The position numbers and the translations under genes were made by a program. DNA of 64,000 bases from Zea mays (taxonomy: Eukaryota > Streptophyta > Magnoliopsida > Poales > Poaceae), in NCBI RefSeq assembly GCF_902167145.1, contig NC_050098.1, positions 38,744,501 through 38,808,500 of the forward strand, written 5' to 3'. Each line of letters starts with the position of its first letter. Positions within the stretch are counted from its first letter, which is position 1. Positions 43,905 to 55,111 of the stretch are shown piece by piece. Under the pieces are notes generated by a model. That model was not told the DNA's origin and did no database searches. It was given only the letters and a program-made list of their open reading frames with translations.

Positions 43905-46292
43905 TTAGGCTTGGGACTTAGGTACCCAACTCTTGTTGGGTCCTACAAGGTTAGTCACAATTTCCTTAGGGATCCAAATGCAAGTTTTATCACCCTTGCA
44001 TTTTGCCCCTAACTTCCTAGCAATCACCTTTCTATCCTTTCTACAAATTGCAAAAGAAGCATTCAAAGCATGATATATTGTAGAAGGTTCATTGACTTTC
44101 CTAGGAACATTAACAACATTTCTCCTAGGCATATTGTGATTAACATTTCTTCTACCAACCTTTCTATCATGCACAACATGAGAACTAGAAGCAGTCATAG
44201 CATAAGAATCATAAGCATGTGAATCAAAAGCATCATAACTTCTAGAAGCATTTCTAGAATTTTTCCTATCATGATACAAAAAGGCATGGTTCTTTTTAGC
44301 ACTAGTAGCCATAGGGGCCTTCCCTTTCTCCTTAGCGGGAATGAGAGCCTTATGGCTTGTTAAGTTCTTGGCTTCCCTTTTGAAGCCAAGTCCATCCTTA
44401 ATTGAGGGGTGTCTACCAATCGTGTAGGCATCCCTTGCAAATTTTAGCTTATCAAATTCGCTTTTGCTAGCCTTAAGTTGAGCATTAAGACTAGCCACTT
44501 CATCATTCAATTTAGAAATTGAAACTAGATGTTTATTACAAGCATCAACATTAAGATCTTTACACCTAGTGCACGTTTCAACAATTTCTACACAAGATGT
44601 TGATTTACTAGCTACTTCTAGTTTAGCATTTAAGTCATCATTAACACTCTTTAAAGTAGCAATGTTTTCATGACAAGAAGATAATTCACTAGAAAGCACT
44701 TCATTTCTTTTAACTTCTAAAGCATAGGATTTTTGTGCCTCTATAAACTTATCATGTTCATCATACAACAAATCCTCTTGCTTTTCTAAAAGCCTATCCT
44801 TTTCATTCAAGGCATCAATCAATTCATTGATTTTATCAATTTTATTTCTATCCAATCCCTTGAACAAACTAGAGTAATCTATTTCATCATCACTAGACTC
44901 ATCGTCACTAGAAGAATCATAAGTGATATCATTACGAGTGATTACCTTCTTCTCTCTTGCCATGAGGCAAGTGTGACGCTCGTTGGGGAAGAGGGATGAC
45001 TTGTTGAATGCAGTGGCGGCGAGTCCCTCATTGTCGGAGTCAGACGAGGAGCAGTCCGAATCCCACTCCTTGCCAAGATGAGCCTCACCCTTTGCCTTCT
45101 TATAATTCTTCTTCTTCTCCCTCTTGTTCCCTTGGTCCTGATCACTATCATTGTCGGGACAGTTAGCAATAAAATGACCAAGCTTACCGCATTTGAAGCA
45201 CGAACGCTTTCCCTTGGCTTTGGTCTTGCTTGGCTGTCCCTTGCGACCTTTAAGCGCCGTCTTGAATCTTTTGATGATGAGGGCCATCTCTTCATCATTA
45301 TGTCCGGCCGCCTCAATTTGTGCCACCCTGCTAGGTAGCGCCTCCTTGCTTCTTGTTGCCTTGAGAGCAAGGGGTTGAGGCTCGTTGATCGGTCCATTCA
45401 AGGCGTCGTCCACGTATCTTGCCTCCTTGATCATCATCCGCCCGCTTACGAATTTTCCGAGTACCTCCTCGGGCGTCATCTTCGTGTACCTGGGATTCTC
45501 ACGAATATTGTTCACGAGATGAGAATCAAGAACGGTAAATGACCTTAGCATTAGGCGGACGACGTCGTGGTCCGTCCATCGCGTGCTTCCGTAGCTCCTT
45601 ATTTTGTTGATAAGGATCTTGAGCCAGTTGTATGTTTGCGTCGGCTCCTCGCCCCTTATCATCGCGAATCGTCCGAGCTCGCCCTCCACCAACTCCATCT
45701 TGGTGAGTAAGGTGACATCATTCCCCTCATGAGAGATCTTGAGGGTGTCCCAAATTTGCTTGGCATTGTCCAAGCCGCTCACCTTGTGATACTCGTCCCT
45801 GCACAAAGAGGCTAGCAACACAGTAGTTGCTTGTGCATTTTTATGGATCTGTTCATTAATAAACGAAGGACTATCCGAGCTATCAAATTTCATTCCACTT
45901 TCCACAATCTCCCAAATGCTTGGATGGAGAGAAAATAGGTGTGTACGCATTTTGTGACTCCAAAATCCGTAGTCCTCTCCATCAAAGTGAGGAGGCTTGC
46001 CAAGTGGAATGGGGAGCAAATGAGCATTTGAGCTGTGCGGAATGCGCGAATAATCAAAAGAAAAGTTTGAGTTAACCGTCTTTTGTTTGTCGTAGTCGTC
46101 GTCCTTGTGGGAAGAAGTAGACTCGTCGCTGTCGTAGTAGACGATCTCCTTGATACGTCTTGTCTTCTTCTTCTTCCCATCTTTATGTCTGTGGCCCGAG
46201 CCAGAGTCGTTGGATTTGTCATCTTTTGGCTCGTTGACGAAGGACTCCTTTTCCTTGTCGTTGATCACGATTCCCTTCCCCTTAGGATCCAT
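43905..46292 (-). CDS. gag: Copia 1 Gag polyprotein (795 aa)
   Basis: The frame opens at ATG 46292, 35 bp after the primer-binding site, and is unbroken for 795 codons. Residues 1-75 are charged; about 95-300 form the UBN2/gag-type capsid region ([22 protein letters not shown]). A CCHC zinc knuckle [14 protein letters not shown] lies at 365-378. Residues 480-650 are a likely coiled coil, and the tail is basic. This is the structural protein that assembles particles and binds element RNA in the cytoplasm. The long C-terminal extension after the knuckle is typical of SIRE/Maximus elements. Pol follows in the +1 frame, overlapping the Gag stop. Confidence 0.93.
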   Translation of the reverse strand: MDPKGKGIVINDKEKESFVNEPKDDKSNDSGSGHRHKDGKKKKTRRIKEIVYYDSDESTSSHKDDDYDKQKTVNSNFSFDYSRIPHSSNAHLLPIPLGKPPHFDGEDYGFWSHKMRTHLFSLHPSIWEIVESGMKFDSSDSPSFINEQIHKNAQATTVLLASLCRDEYHKVSGLDNAKQIWDTLKISHEGNDVTLLTKMELVEGELGRFAMIRGEEPTQTYNWLKILINKIRSYGSTRWTDHDVVRLMLRSFTVLDSHLVNNIRENPRYTKMTPEEVLGKFVSGRMMIKEARYVDDALNGPINEPQPLALKATRSKEALPSRVAQIEAAGHNDEEMALIIKRFKTALKGRKGQPSKTKAKGKRSCFKCGKLGHFIANCPDNDSDQDQGNKREKKKNYKKAKGEAHLGKEWDSDCSSSDSDNEGLAATAFNKSSLFPNERHTCLMAREKKVITRNDITYDSSSDDESSDDEIDYSSLFKGLDRNKIDKINELIDALNEKDRLLEKQEDLLYDEHDKFIEAQKSYALEVKRNEVLSSELSSCHENIATLKSVNDDLNAKLEVASKSTSCVEIVETCTRCKDLNVDACNKHLVSISKLNDEVASLNAQLKASKSEFDKLKFARDAYTIGRHPSIKDGLGFKREAKNLTSHKALIPAKEKGKAPMATSAKKNHAFLYHDRKNSRNASRSYDAFDSHAYDSYAMTASSSHVVHDRKVGRRNVNHNMPRRNVVNVPRKVNEPSTIYHALNASFAICRKDRKVIARKLGAKCKGDKTCIWIPKEIVTNLVGPNKSWVPKSQA

Positions 46293-46327
46293 CTCTTCGG
46301 GCGGTTAGTCCCTTTCTTGAAGAGAAC

Positions 46328-46340
46328 GGCTTTGATACCA
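46328..46340 (-). other. Primer-binding site of Copia 1
   Basis: TGGTATCAAAGCC lies two bases after the 5' LTR. It is fully complementary to the 3' end (GGCTTTGATA plus CCA) of the initiator tRNA-Met genes at 26425 and 27762. Confidence 0.88.
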
Positions 46341-46342
46341 AT

Positions 46343-47607
46343 TGAGAACACCTAGAGGGGGGGTGAATAGGTGATCCTGTAAAACTTAAACTTATAGCCA
46401 CAAAAACTTGTTAAGTGTTAGCACAATAAATGCCAAGTGGCTAGAAAGGAGTCTCAACAAAACACAATACCACAAGAGATCAATCACAGAGACGACACAG
46501 TGGTTTACCCCGTGGTTCGGCCAAGACCAACGCTTGCCTACTCCACGTTGTGGCGTCCCAACGGACGAGGGTTGCAATCAACCCCTCTCAAGCGGTCCAA
46601 AGACCCACTTGAATACCACGGTGTTTTGCTTGCTTTTTCTCAATCCTGTTTGCGAGGAATCTCCACAACTTGGAGCCTCTCGCCCTTACAATTGAAGTTC
46701 ACAAAGAACACAGAGCAAAGGGGGAATGAGCAACGCACACAAGACTTCAAAAGATCAAAGCAACAACACGCACACAAGTCGCAACAAGAGCTCGCAACAC
46801 AACTCAAAGAGTTCGCAACTCAACAATAGCTCTAGATGCTATCACAATGAAACGAATGCGTGAGATCGATGTCTTGGTGCTTAGGAATGTTGTAGGAATG
46901 CTTGGTGTGCTCCTCCATGCGCCTAGGGGTCCCTTTTATAGCCCCAAGGCAGCTAGGAGCCGTTGAGAGCAATTCTGGTAGGCTGATCTTGCCTTCTGTC
47001 ATCGGGCGCACCGGACAGTCCGGTGCACACCGGACACTGTCCGGTGCCCGATTCCTTTCCTTAAATGGCGAAGCCGACCGTTGCAGATCTGGGAGCCGTT
47101 GGTGCACCGGACATGTCCGGTGCACACCGGACAGTCCGGTGCCCCCTTCCGACCGTTGGCTTGGCCACGTGTCGTGCGCAGAATCCGCGGCCGACCGTTG
47201 GCTCACCGGACAGTCCGGTGCACACCGGACAGTCCGGTGAATTTTAGCTGTACGCCGGCAGTGAATTCCCGAGAGCGGCTACTTCGGCCGAGGCCGCCTG
47301 GCGCACCGGACACTGTCCGGTGCACCACCGGACACTGTCCGGTGCACCACCGGACAGTCCGGTGCCCCAGACCGAAACAGCCTCTTGGCTGTACACAGTC
47401 AACTCTTTTCTTTTCTTTTTCTTCCTATTTCCAATACTTAGACAAGTATATTAGTACACAAAACCAATGTACTAAGACTTAGAAACATACCTTTGCTCTT
47501 GATTTTCACTTTATTCATCCATAAACATGAATTCACATTTAAGCACTTGTGTTGGCACTCAATCACCAAAATACTTAGAAATGGCCCAAGGGCACATTTC
47601 CCTTTCA
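46343..47607 (-). repeat. 5' LTR of Copia 1
   Basis: 1,265 bp; minus-strand start TGAAAGGGAAATG, end GGTGTTCTCA. Contains TATAAAAGGG near 46932-46941 and CCGGACAGTCCGG palindromes at 47005-47365. Confidence 0.95.
46932..46941 (-). promoter_or_regulatory. TATA box of the Copia 1 5' LTR
   Basis: The minus strand reads GCTATAAAAGGGACC. The same box is kept in the 3' LTR (about 39199-39208), in Copia 2 (about 61509-61518) and in the solo LTR (about 59459-59467). Confidence 0.75.
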
Positions 47608-49925
47608 CTCCCTCCATAGACATGGTTAGTACTTAGTTTTTACTCAACACATGGTAAATCATATGCAAGTGCATTATAGAGATTTACAAATTAACTCTTA
47701 TATGTGGTTTATGTAGGCCATCCAGGAGGTTGATGAGGATGAAGAGGAAATTAACAGGATTGACATGAATGATGATTTATCAGTAAGCATGCCTTCATGT
47801 GATTCACTTGAAGGGGCGGGCAAGGATGGAGATGAAGTATCAAAAAGTTAGAAGGATGCCATAGCTCCTGCAACTAAGAGAGGAAGGAGAGCTTATTGCT
47901 GGAAGTATTTTAAGGAGATTGAGGTTGCTTCATCAAAGGAGAGAGGGGTTATGGTGACAAAGGCCAAGTGTAGATTTTGCCATACTACTTATGCTTATAC
48001 TCTAGGAGGCCCAACTTCACAGCTGAACCACCACATAGGAAAGTGCACACCATTGCTAAACAAATTGGCAAAGCTTAAAGCTCAAGGTACACTCAACTTT
48101 GCTCCCAACAAGGTTGGTTCTCTTGTTGTCAACCCCAATGAATACAATCATGACCACACTCGTCTATTAATTGCAAAGATGATCATTGCCCATGAGTATC
48201 CATTTAGAATGGTAGAGCATACTTGGTTCAATGTCTTGATGAATTGGTTGAATACCATTATCAGTACATTGGTAGGAAGGGTAGAAGAAAAGAATGCATG
48301 AAGGTATATGAATCTGAAAAAGAAATCTTGAAGAAGGCACTTAAAGATGTTGACTCAATAAGTTTAACTTGCAATTTGTGGACTTCAAATCAAAACATTG
48401 GTTACATGTGTCTGGTCGCACATTACATAGATCCTAATTGGGTGATGCAATGTCGTGTACTAAATTTTGTTGATTTGGATCCTCCACATACCGGGCTTGT
48501 CATAGCTCAAGTTATCTTTGACTGTTTGGTTGAGTGGAAAATAGAAGACAAGATCATGACAATAACCCTTGACAATGCTAATAACAATGATACTGTTGTT
48601 AATTCATTGGTGGCCAAGTTTGTTGCTAGGAAGAATTCACTGTTCAATCCAACATACTTTCATGTCCATTGCTCTTCCCATATAGTGAATTTGGTTGTTC
48701 AAGATGGATTGCATGAAGTGGACTCTTTAATAGACAAGCTTAGAAATACTGTGAAATACTTCAAAAATTCTCCATCCCGTTTGCACAAGTTCATGGCAGT
48801 TTGTAATGAATATGATATCACAATTGGAAAAGGGTTATGCCTTGATTGCAAAACAAGATGGAATTCTACCTACAAAATGTTGGATTCATGCATTGCATAT
48901 AGGCATGCATTCAGTTACTATGCTGATAAGGACACTAAGTATGCATGGCAACCTTCACCATCTGAGTGGATCATGTATGAAAAATTGCAACCAATATTGA
49001 AGGCATTTGCAAAAATTACCACTGCATTTTCAGGATCCACCTACCCCACTGCTAATATGTTCTATCCCTATATCGTGAATGTTAAGCTTTCACTAGTAGC
49101 AGCACAAAAATCACAAGACAGACAATTGAAGTGTATGGCTGATGCAATGATGCTAAAGTTCAGCAAGTATTGGGAGAAGAAGAACAACCTTATGGTCATT
49201 GCTACCATCCTTGACCCTAGATTCAAGATGAGGTATATTAAATGGTGTTTTGGGCAGATGTATGACTCCTTAAGGGCTGCTCGAGAGATGGAAGAGATCA
49301 CTGAAGAGTTGGAAGGGTTGTACAGAGTGTTTGAAAGTGACTATCGCCAAAAGAAGATGAGCAATGCTGATTCATCGTCATCTTCAAAAGTCACAACAAG
49401 CAGCTCGGTAGCCTCTTTTGTACCTAGTGGATTTCAAGATTATTTAGAAGAAAGTTCAACAGAATGTTCCAAATCAGAATTACTCATCTACCTAGATGAA
49501 GCTAATGTGAAATGCAATGACAAGGAGTTCAATTTAGTTAATTTTTGGAAGGTAAATTCACATAGGTTTCCGGTAGTGTCAAAGATGGCAAAGAACTTCT
49601 TGGCAGTCCCTGCTAGTAGTGTATCTTCAGAATGTACCTTCAGTACTGGAGGAAGAATTCTAGATGATTATCGTAGTTCTCTGAATCCAGAAATGGTTCA
49701 GGCACTTGTGTGTTCTTCAAGCTGGATACAAGGTGCTGCAAATGAAATGAATCCTCCTATTCACATGGTACAACTACTCAAATTTTCCCTTTGTTGTAAT
49801 TGCATATGTGATATGTCTAAGTGAATAATCTTCAATTTGCATTGTATTTTCAGGAAGAAGAGAATGATGATAGTGTTGAGTTTGGGTTCATCGAATTTCC
49901 AAAATGTATTGTAGCAAGCAACTAA

Positions 49926-50431
49926 TTCTAAGTATGTGCTTCTGCCCTACTTCTTTTATCATGGCAATGTGATGTCTGATGCCTAACACCATTTTTGTCT
50001 TACAAATATCTTTCTAAAATTACTTATCCATTGCAGGACTTCTCACTCTTTGAACAAGCTGCATGCAAGGGCCTTTGTTCACTTTTGAAACCTGAATGCT
50101 CACATCCAAGTTATGTAATATAAAAAATGCTTGTAATCTAAATTTTATTCTAGGGACATGTAATATATTATATATCTATAAATGCTTTGTGGAGTTTGAC
50201 TGGACAAATTAAGCTCTGTTGCAGCTAGTTGTGAGTTGTCTAATGTTAGTTCTAGACTTCTAGTTCAGTTCTTATTTGTGGACTTGTGTTGAACTCATGA
50301 CTGTGAGCCTGAGGCATTTGTATTGTGAATTTGTGATGCTGGCATGTAGTGCAGTCATCTAAAATTCGTGAATTATGAATCTGTGACTAAATATTTCATT
50401 GATAACTATATTTTGAATGCATGGCTCATGA
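49926..50431. other. hAT 3' region, non-coding
   Basis: AT-rich sequence after the transposase stop, probably the 3' UTR and spacer before the subterminal repeats. No gene seen. Confidence 0.6.
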
Positions 50432-50570
50432 GCCTTACGAGCTAGCTCGAGCTCTTAACGAGCCGAGCCGAGCTGGCTTTTTTGCTCGTTTTACTAACGA
50501 TTCGAGTCGAGCTAGCTCGTTAGCGAAACGAGCCAAACCGAGCCGAGCCGAGCCGAGCTGGCTCGAGATC
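50432..50570. repeat. hAT right subterminal repeats
   Basis: GAGCTAGCTCGAGCTC, GAGCCGAGCCGAGC and related copies, mirroring the left end. Confidence 0.8.
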
Positions 50571-51339
50571 CAGCCCTAGTCGCGGCTAAACGGGACCTCG
50601 GGTATCAGTCACCCGAGGGGGACCTGAAGGATGTCTTCGCCGGAGATTCCTACTCTGGTGGCAACAACTAGATGGACCCCCAGAGGGATCCCGTACTCCC
50701 CGGTCTACGGGGCCGAAGCCTGCCTTCCCCCGGACCCCTTCTGGACTCCCCACAGGTCCAGGCTTCTGACAAGTCCATGCAGAAATGGCTACAGCACGAG
50801 GACGAGGGCTCCCTCATCAAACGCAGAAGGGAACCCAGGGTCGGGACCTAGTCCTACGGCAAGAACCAAACCAAGAAGGGCTATGCAACTCTCCCCAGCT
50901 GAGAAGGGTCCTTTAAGGTGACGAGAATACGCCAACCCGGGGTGACTATCTTGCTATGACTGAAGGAGTACCTCTTCCTGACCACTGGAGCATCTCTGTA
51001 AGTTCTATCCATAGGAGCAAGTCTGAGGGGTCGAATTTCTCCCTTTTGTAACTAGGTAACGCATACGTGTACGCCAACCTGGTGAGGTCCGCCCTCATAA
51101 GCCCGGCCTGTTGGTCTGCACCCATGCATGACAAGTTATAAAGAAAAGATTTACCCCCTTAGATGTGCATCTATGATAGTTTTATCCTACTGCTCCATGG
51201 TCTTACCTTGCAGTTTTCCGGATGTTGTTTTATCTAACCCACCCAAACAGTTCCCATTCCATTAGACATAATGACATCCGAATTGAACAGCCAGGCTTGC
51301 AGTTTAGGACCTCTCTGCGAAAGCAGGAGGGCCCGACAG

Positions 51340-51660
51340 CCTGGGGGTCGGTTCTAAAGAACGGGAGCCTGTTCCATGGGGTGGTCCGGAGCCTGTGTGG
51401 CCGCTTAGCCTGGTCCCGTACCTAAAATCCTGCACACTCCACCACTCCGTGACGGGTACCCTAGTATTTGGAGCTATAAGTCCTGTGGGTCTGGCAACAT
51501 GGGGTCCGGAACTAGAGAATGGACACTTGTCTCCTGGGGTGGTCCGGAGCCCATGTAGTCGCTCAGCCGGGTTCTGTACCGTGGGCCTGCACGCTCCACC
51601 ACTCTGCAACGGGTGTCCTAGTACCTAGAACTACATCCCAGGGGGTCTAGACGCACAATT
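51340..51660 (+). repeat. Two diverged ~158-bp direct repeats
   Basis: GGGGTGGTCCGGAGCC at 51379 recurs at 51537, and the downstream text (TCCACCACTC...ACGGGT..CCTAGTA) follows in both copies. Confidence 0.75.
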
Positions 51661-53042
51661 TGGCCTCCCAGACTAGACCCTGCAGGTCCCGAGCATGTAT
51701 CAAAGGATGGCTAGTGTCAGATGGTGGGTCCTGTGGGTGTACTACTAATGCTCGCTAGTCGAAGCTGTGTGCAGGCCCAGGGGGCCATTGCTAACTCTTT
51801 CTTAGGTACGCTGGTCTGCAGCCTCGACAAATCGAGCCTACATCCCAGGGGGGCCAAGCACCAAGGAGGAATCGGTTACACCACACACAACAGGGACAAG
51901 TGGTACACAGATAAGTGCTAATACTGCTAATACTGCTTGATAAATAGTACTCAAAAGTACCTTACAAAAAGCAAAAGTATTACATCCGCCTTCAAGTGGA
52001 GTCCTAGCTCCATCTCTACTCTACAGGTATGAACTACCTCCACACTAGTAGGGCCGCGTGGGAAGCTAGCTCCGGACGGCTCACCAGCGGAGGCGACCAC
52101 CTCTGCACCAACGGCTCACCAGCGGCAACGACTACCTCAGCTTCGAGCGGCTCGCCATCAGAGGCAACCACCTCTGCATCGGGTAGCCTCCCCAGTAGAG
52201 GCAACCACCTCTGCACCGTGCAGCCTCACCAGCGGCGGCGACCACCTCTGCGCCGGGACCACCTCAGCGTGCGCGCCATGGAGAAGAGGTCCTCGCCCCC
52301 GTCCTCCTACGGGGGTGAGGACAAGACCATCCAATCCATGGAGCTAGGAGCACGGCGGAAGGCAGTTCTTGCGATCTGGCCGAGACCGTGTAGCCGAAGT
52401 TCGCCTCCTTCACAAGGCTGGTGATCATCCTTTTCCTCTGAATGTTGGAGGAAGAGGCGGGCCACCAACCCATGTAGGAGGCGAAGCCGCGGCTCAGCTC
52501 ACTCTCCACCACCGCGAGGCTGATGAACATCCTTGAAGCCAAGCACCAGTGGAAGAGCGCCGCTCCCATAGGGTCGCGCACCGCCAGTAGAGGAAAGACA
52601 AGACCGGCAACACCAACCTGCTGGGGAGGACAAAAGGCACGAACTCTCTAGAGACAAGTTCGTCGGGGAGGATGGCGCCGGCGCAAATCCTTCCGCCAAG
52701 TGCCGGCACATCCCATCCAAGTAGGCGGCACACCATGTCGAGCACCCACTCAGTCTGGGCATGCTCGAGATGAACTTACAAGGCCATGATAAACTATGGC
52801 GACACAAAGCAGAAACCTTGAAGGCAAAGGGGCGCAGAGAGCTCGAAGGCGAAAGGGCACCGCAAGTAGGAGAGAAGCAAGGCATGGCTGCTACTCAAGG
52901 GATGAACCCCTTTTTAAAAGCAGATTTCCTCGCTCGCGCCCCGAAGCGTCACGGGCAAGGTCTCCCCCGATGCGCACCAGGGTTCCCATCCTATGACACG
53001 GGGGCCGCCTCACGTGTCATACAAGCTGGCCCGAAGCGCGAA

Positions 53043-53280
53043 GAAGGCGAACTGCCGCACAAGGAGCATGCAACCTCCCCGCGGTTGTGCGCCCCTTCAT
53101 CTTCGCCGCAACCAACGGTCAGGAAGGCGAACTGCTGCACAAGGAGCGTGCAACCGCCCCACGGTTGTGCGCCCCCTCGACTTCGCCGCAACCAACGGTC
53201 AAGAAGGCGAACTGCCACACAAGGAGCGTGCAACCGCCCCACGGTTGTGCGCCCCCTCGGCTTCGCCGCAACCAGCGGTC
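53043..53280 (+). repeat. 80-bp tandem repeat, three units
   Basis: Units begin at 53043, 53123 and 53203 with GAAGGCGAACTG. They are about 95% alike. All three keep an open frame, but no known domain results. Confidence 0.9.
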
Positions 53281-53646
53281 CAACCTCTGGCATGAGGGCC
53301 CCGGCCCACATGTCATGTACCTGGCACGCCGGTTTCTGCGTACAGAGAAGTCGCACCGCCGCTCGCGCCAGTACCACGCCTCCTCGGGGCCGCCGCAGAA
53401 GACGGAGAAGTTAAATTTTCAAAATCAATGCAGCGACTCGAGCACCCCGCACATGGCCCAACAAAGCCATTAAGTGCGGAGGTCACGGGTCAGTCAGCCG
53501 CGGGGACAGGCGTGGCAATCAGCGTGACCAAGGGCAGACCGGCAGTAATTGCACCAAACGGGCGCGCAGAAGCAGCGAGCCAATCAGTCAAACTTTGGCC
53601 CCACCTGAAGGCTCGTATCCTCCCCTGAGGCGGGCCCGGGGGCCAC

Positions 53647-54759
53647 TGTCGGTACCCTGAATCAGGGGTACCCCTTACTACAGTGTGAAGACACGGTGCC
53701 CGTACGACGATCTCTAGCCGCACGGAGAACAGCACCCGACCCCGCCACGTGAACGGCTCGAGGGGCACCACGTGGCAAGAAAAGATGGTATATCCCAGTA
53801 TGTATCAGTTGGACCGGACCTCCGCGAGGAAGCACCGGACCCCTATACGCGCAACCCGGACCCCCGATTACGGTTCGGGACTCCCAAGAAAGCATGTCGG
53901 GTCCCTTGGATGGGGTCCAGATCCCTCCGAGTAAGGTCCGGGCCACAACGAGGTCCCGGGACAGGGGATACTCTGGCATAAGCAAAGGTCCGGTGCTGAC
54001 ACGTGTCAGGCCTTATCCTATGCGCTTGCGCTCCCCGCTCAGGCGAAGACCCGCTGCTGCCGCGTGGCTTGTTGCCCCTGACATAAGCCAGCGGGCAGAG
54101 CCTGACGTAAGGCCTCTAGGCCACGCGGTCTTTGCATTTATTGTGGAGAGGATGCGCTGCATGTCCACCCTGCTGACAAGCGATGTGCCCCCTCAGCATT
54201 TAATGCGTCCTGTCCACTCCGCTGGCAGGTGGCGCGAGGGCCATCCTACAGATGGCGTGCCTGTCCAGTCCATTGTCAAACAGTGCGCCCGTGCTGCGCG
54301 GCGCACTGTGTCCATCATCCCTTATACGAGAAGCTTCCCCTGCACGCCGATACTACGCAGATCTCAGATGTCAGGGCGCAAGAAGATTGCTCGAGCGGCG
54401 AACATTAGTAGCTCCAAGTACTACATCCGTTATGTTCCTGGGCCCACATGTCGGGGCTCAGTACCCTTGTGCATGCCCCCCTTAGCTATGAAAGGGGAGG
54501 CATGCAACGTTACAACACAGGCTCGGGGAGACCAAACTTAGACCCAACTGAGACTCTCAGCTCTCAAGCTTCCACAGCAATCCAACACACAGTGGAGTAG
54601 GGTGTTACGCTCCGGCGGCCCGAACCACTCTAAATCCTCGCGTGTTCATGTGCTCGGTGATTGCTTAGCAAGACAGGCAAAGCGCTTAAGCCCCTTCCTC
54701 ATCTTAGGATTTAGGGCGGGTGCATTCCGCCACCCAGCCGGAGAATTCCCTCTCCGACA
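53647..54759 (+). repeat. 3' LTR of the gag-only Gypsy element
   Basis: 1,113 bp; 22 bp longer than the 5' LTR, mainly from a 21-bp difference near 54327. It ends in CCGACA at 54759. Confidence 0.93.
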
Positions 54760-55111
54760 GGCCGTTATGCTGCCGAAATTCCGATCGTTCATTCGTCCGA
54801 TCATTCGATCGTTCGTCCGTTCGTTCATAGTTCCTATTCATCGTTCATCGTTCTTTCATAGTCACTATTCATCAATCGTTCATACTGCTATTCACCATCA
54901 CTATTCATCATCGTTACTATTCATCATCATTACTATTCATCAATGATATCTATAACTACTTTTTCGTCGTTACTATTCATCGTTACTATTCATCGATCCT
55001 CCGATCACCCCAAATTTCAACTACTCATCCATCATGCTATCCAGTCCACCTAAGACCTGCTAGACCAATATTCCTGTCATACGAACTCCGGTGACTGTGA
55101 TTTTCCTTCCA

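Larger units (their letters stand above)
38610..47607 (-). mobile_element. SIRE/Maximus-type Copia element (Opie/Ji-like), near-intact
   Basis: An 8,998-bp element with two LTRs (46343-47607 as 5' LTR, 38610-39890 as 3' LTR), the perfect duplication CTCCC (38605-38609 and 47608-47612), initiator-Met primer-binding site, full-length gag and pol, and a polypurine tract. The LTRs differ by about seven substitutions and one 16-bp indel by eye, so insertion was recent. It lies antisense within intron 1 of the hAT transposase gene. Confidence 0.96.
38466..49925 (+). pseudogene. hAT transposase gene (three exons, decayed)
   Basis: Exon 1 is 38466-38570 (ATG, MGQQSSEESRNKRK, donor AAG|GTTAGT). Exon 2 is 47717-49767 (acceptor TGTAG). 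Exon 3 is 49854-49925 after an 86-bp intron (ATG|GTACAA...TTTTCAG) and ends in TAA. Exon 2 encodes a BED zinc finger (WKYF, CRFC, HHIGKC), the hAT core with TLDNANNND and HCSSHIVNLV, and a C-terminal dimerization domain (NFWKVNSHRFPVVSKMA, SSECTFSTGG). Damage: TAG at 47849-47851 before the BED finger and a one-base frameshift near 48250-48256. From the frameshift on, about 500 codons are intact. Intron 1 was about 145 bp until the Copia element entered it at 38610. Confidence 0.9.
37548..50578 (+). mobile_element. hAT transposon with transposase gene, interrupted by Copia
   Basis: Terminal inverted repeats TAGGGCTGGA/TCCAGCCCTA, 8-bp target duplication GCCGCGGC (37540-37547) versus GTCGCGGC (50579-50586, one mismatch), and dense GAGCTAGCTCGAGC-type subterminal repeats at both ends. 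Without the Copia insertion the element is about 4.0 kb and carries a single three-exon transposase gene. It inserted into the gag of the Gypsy element. Confidence 0.93.
36058..50850 (+). pseudogene. Gypsy gag, decayed and split by the hAT insertion
   Basis: One frame runs from about 36058 to 37547, with TAG stops at 36424, 36688, 37363 and further on. It holds a Retrotrans_gag-type core (LSGPARTWLMNLAPGSIYCW, QEPGETLRTFISRFTKVRG), a Lys-rich stretch and a C-x2-H...C knuckle-like HPNGRHSVAEC. It is cut by the hAT element at 37548. A compatible frame resumes at 50579 and continues, with further stops, to about 50850. Several stops fit C-to-T change at CpG sites. The product would be the structural Gag; no catalytic domain follows. 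Confidence 0.8.
50851..53646 (+). other. Internal region of the gag-only Gypsy element
   Basis: No pol motif was found. It contains two roughly 158-bp direct repeats (about 51340-51660, each with GTGGTCCGGAGCC), degenerate GGCGACCACCTCTGC repeats at 52080-52260 and an 80-bp tandem array at 53043-53280. The sequence ends in a purine-rich tract GAGGCGGGCCCGGGGGCCAC just before the 3' LTR. Confidence 0.6.
34931..54759 (+). mobile_element. Non-autonomous Gypsy element (gag only), disrupted by hAT
   Basis: Two LTRs (34931-36021 and 53647-54759), the perfect 5-bp duplication GGCCG (34926-34930 and 54760-54764), a primer-binding site, a polypurine-like tract and a decayed gag. After removal of the hAT element the unit is about 6.8 kb. 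The 2.8 kb between gag and the 3' LTR shows no protease, RT, RNase H or integrase motif on either strand, so mobility must have depended on a partner. The LTRs differ by roughly 4% by eye. Confidence 0.92.

Noticed and set aside
52029..53414. Frames of 130-217 codons in the gag-only Gypsy internal region
   Set aside because: They cover tandem repeats and GC-rich DNA, overlap in several phases and show no retroviral or plant domain.
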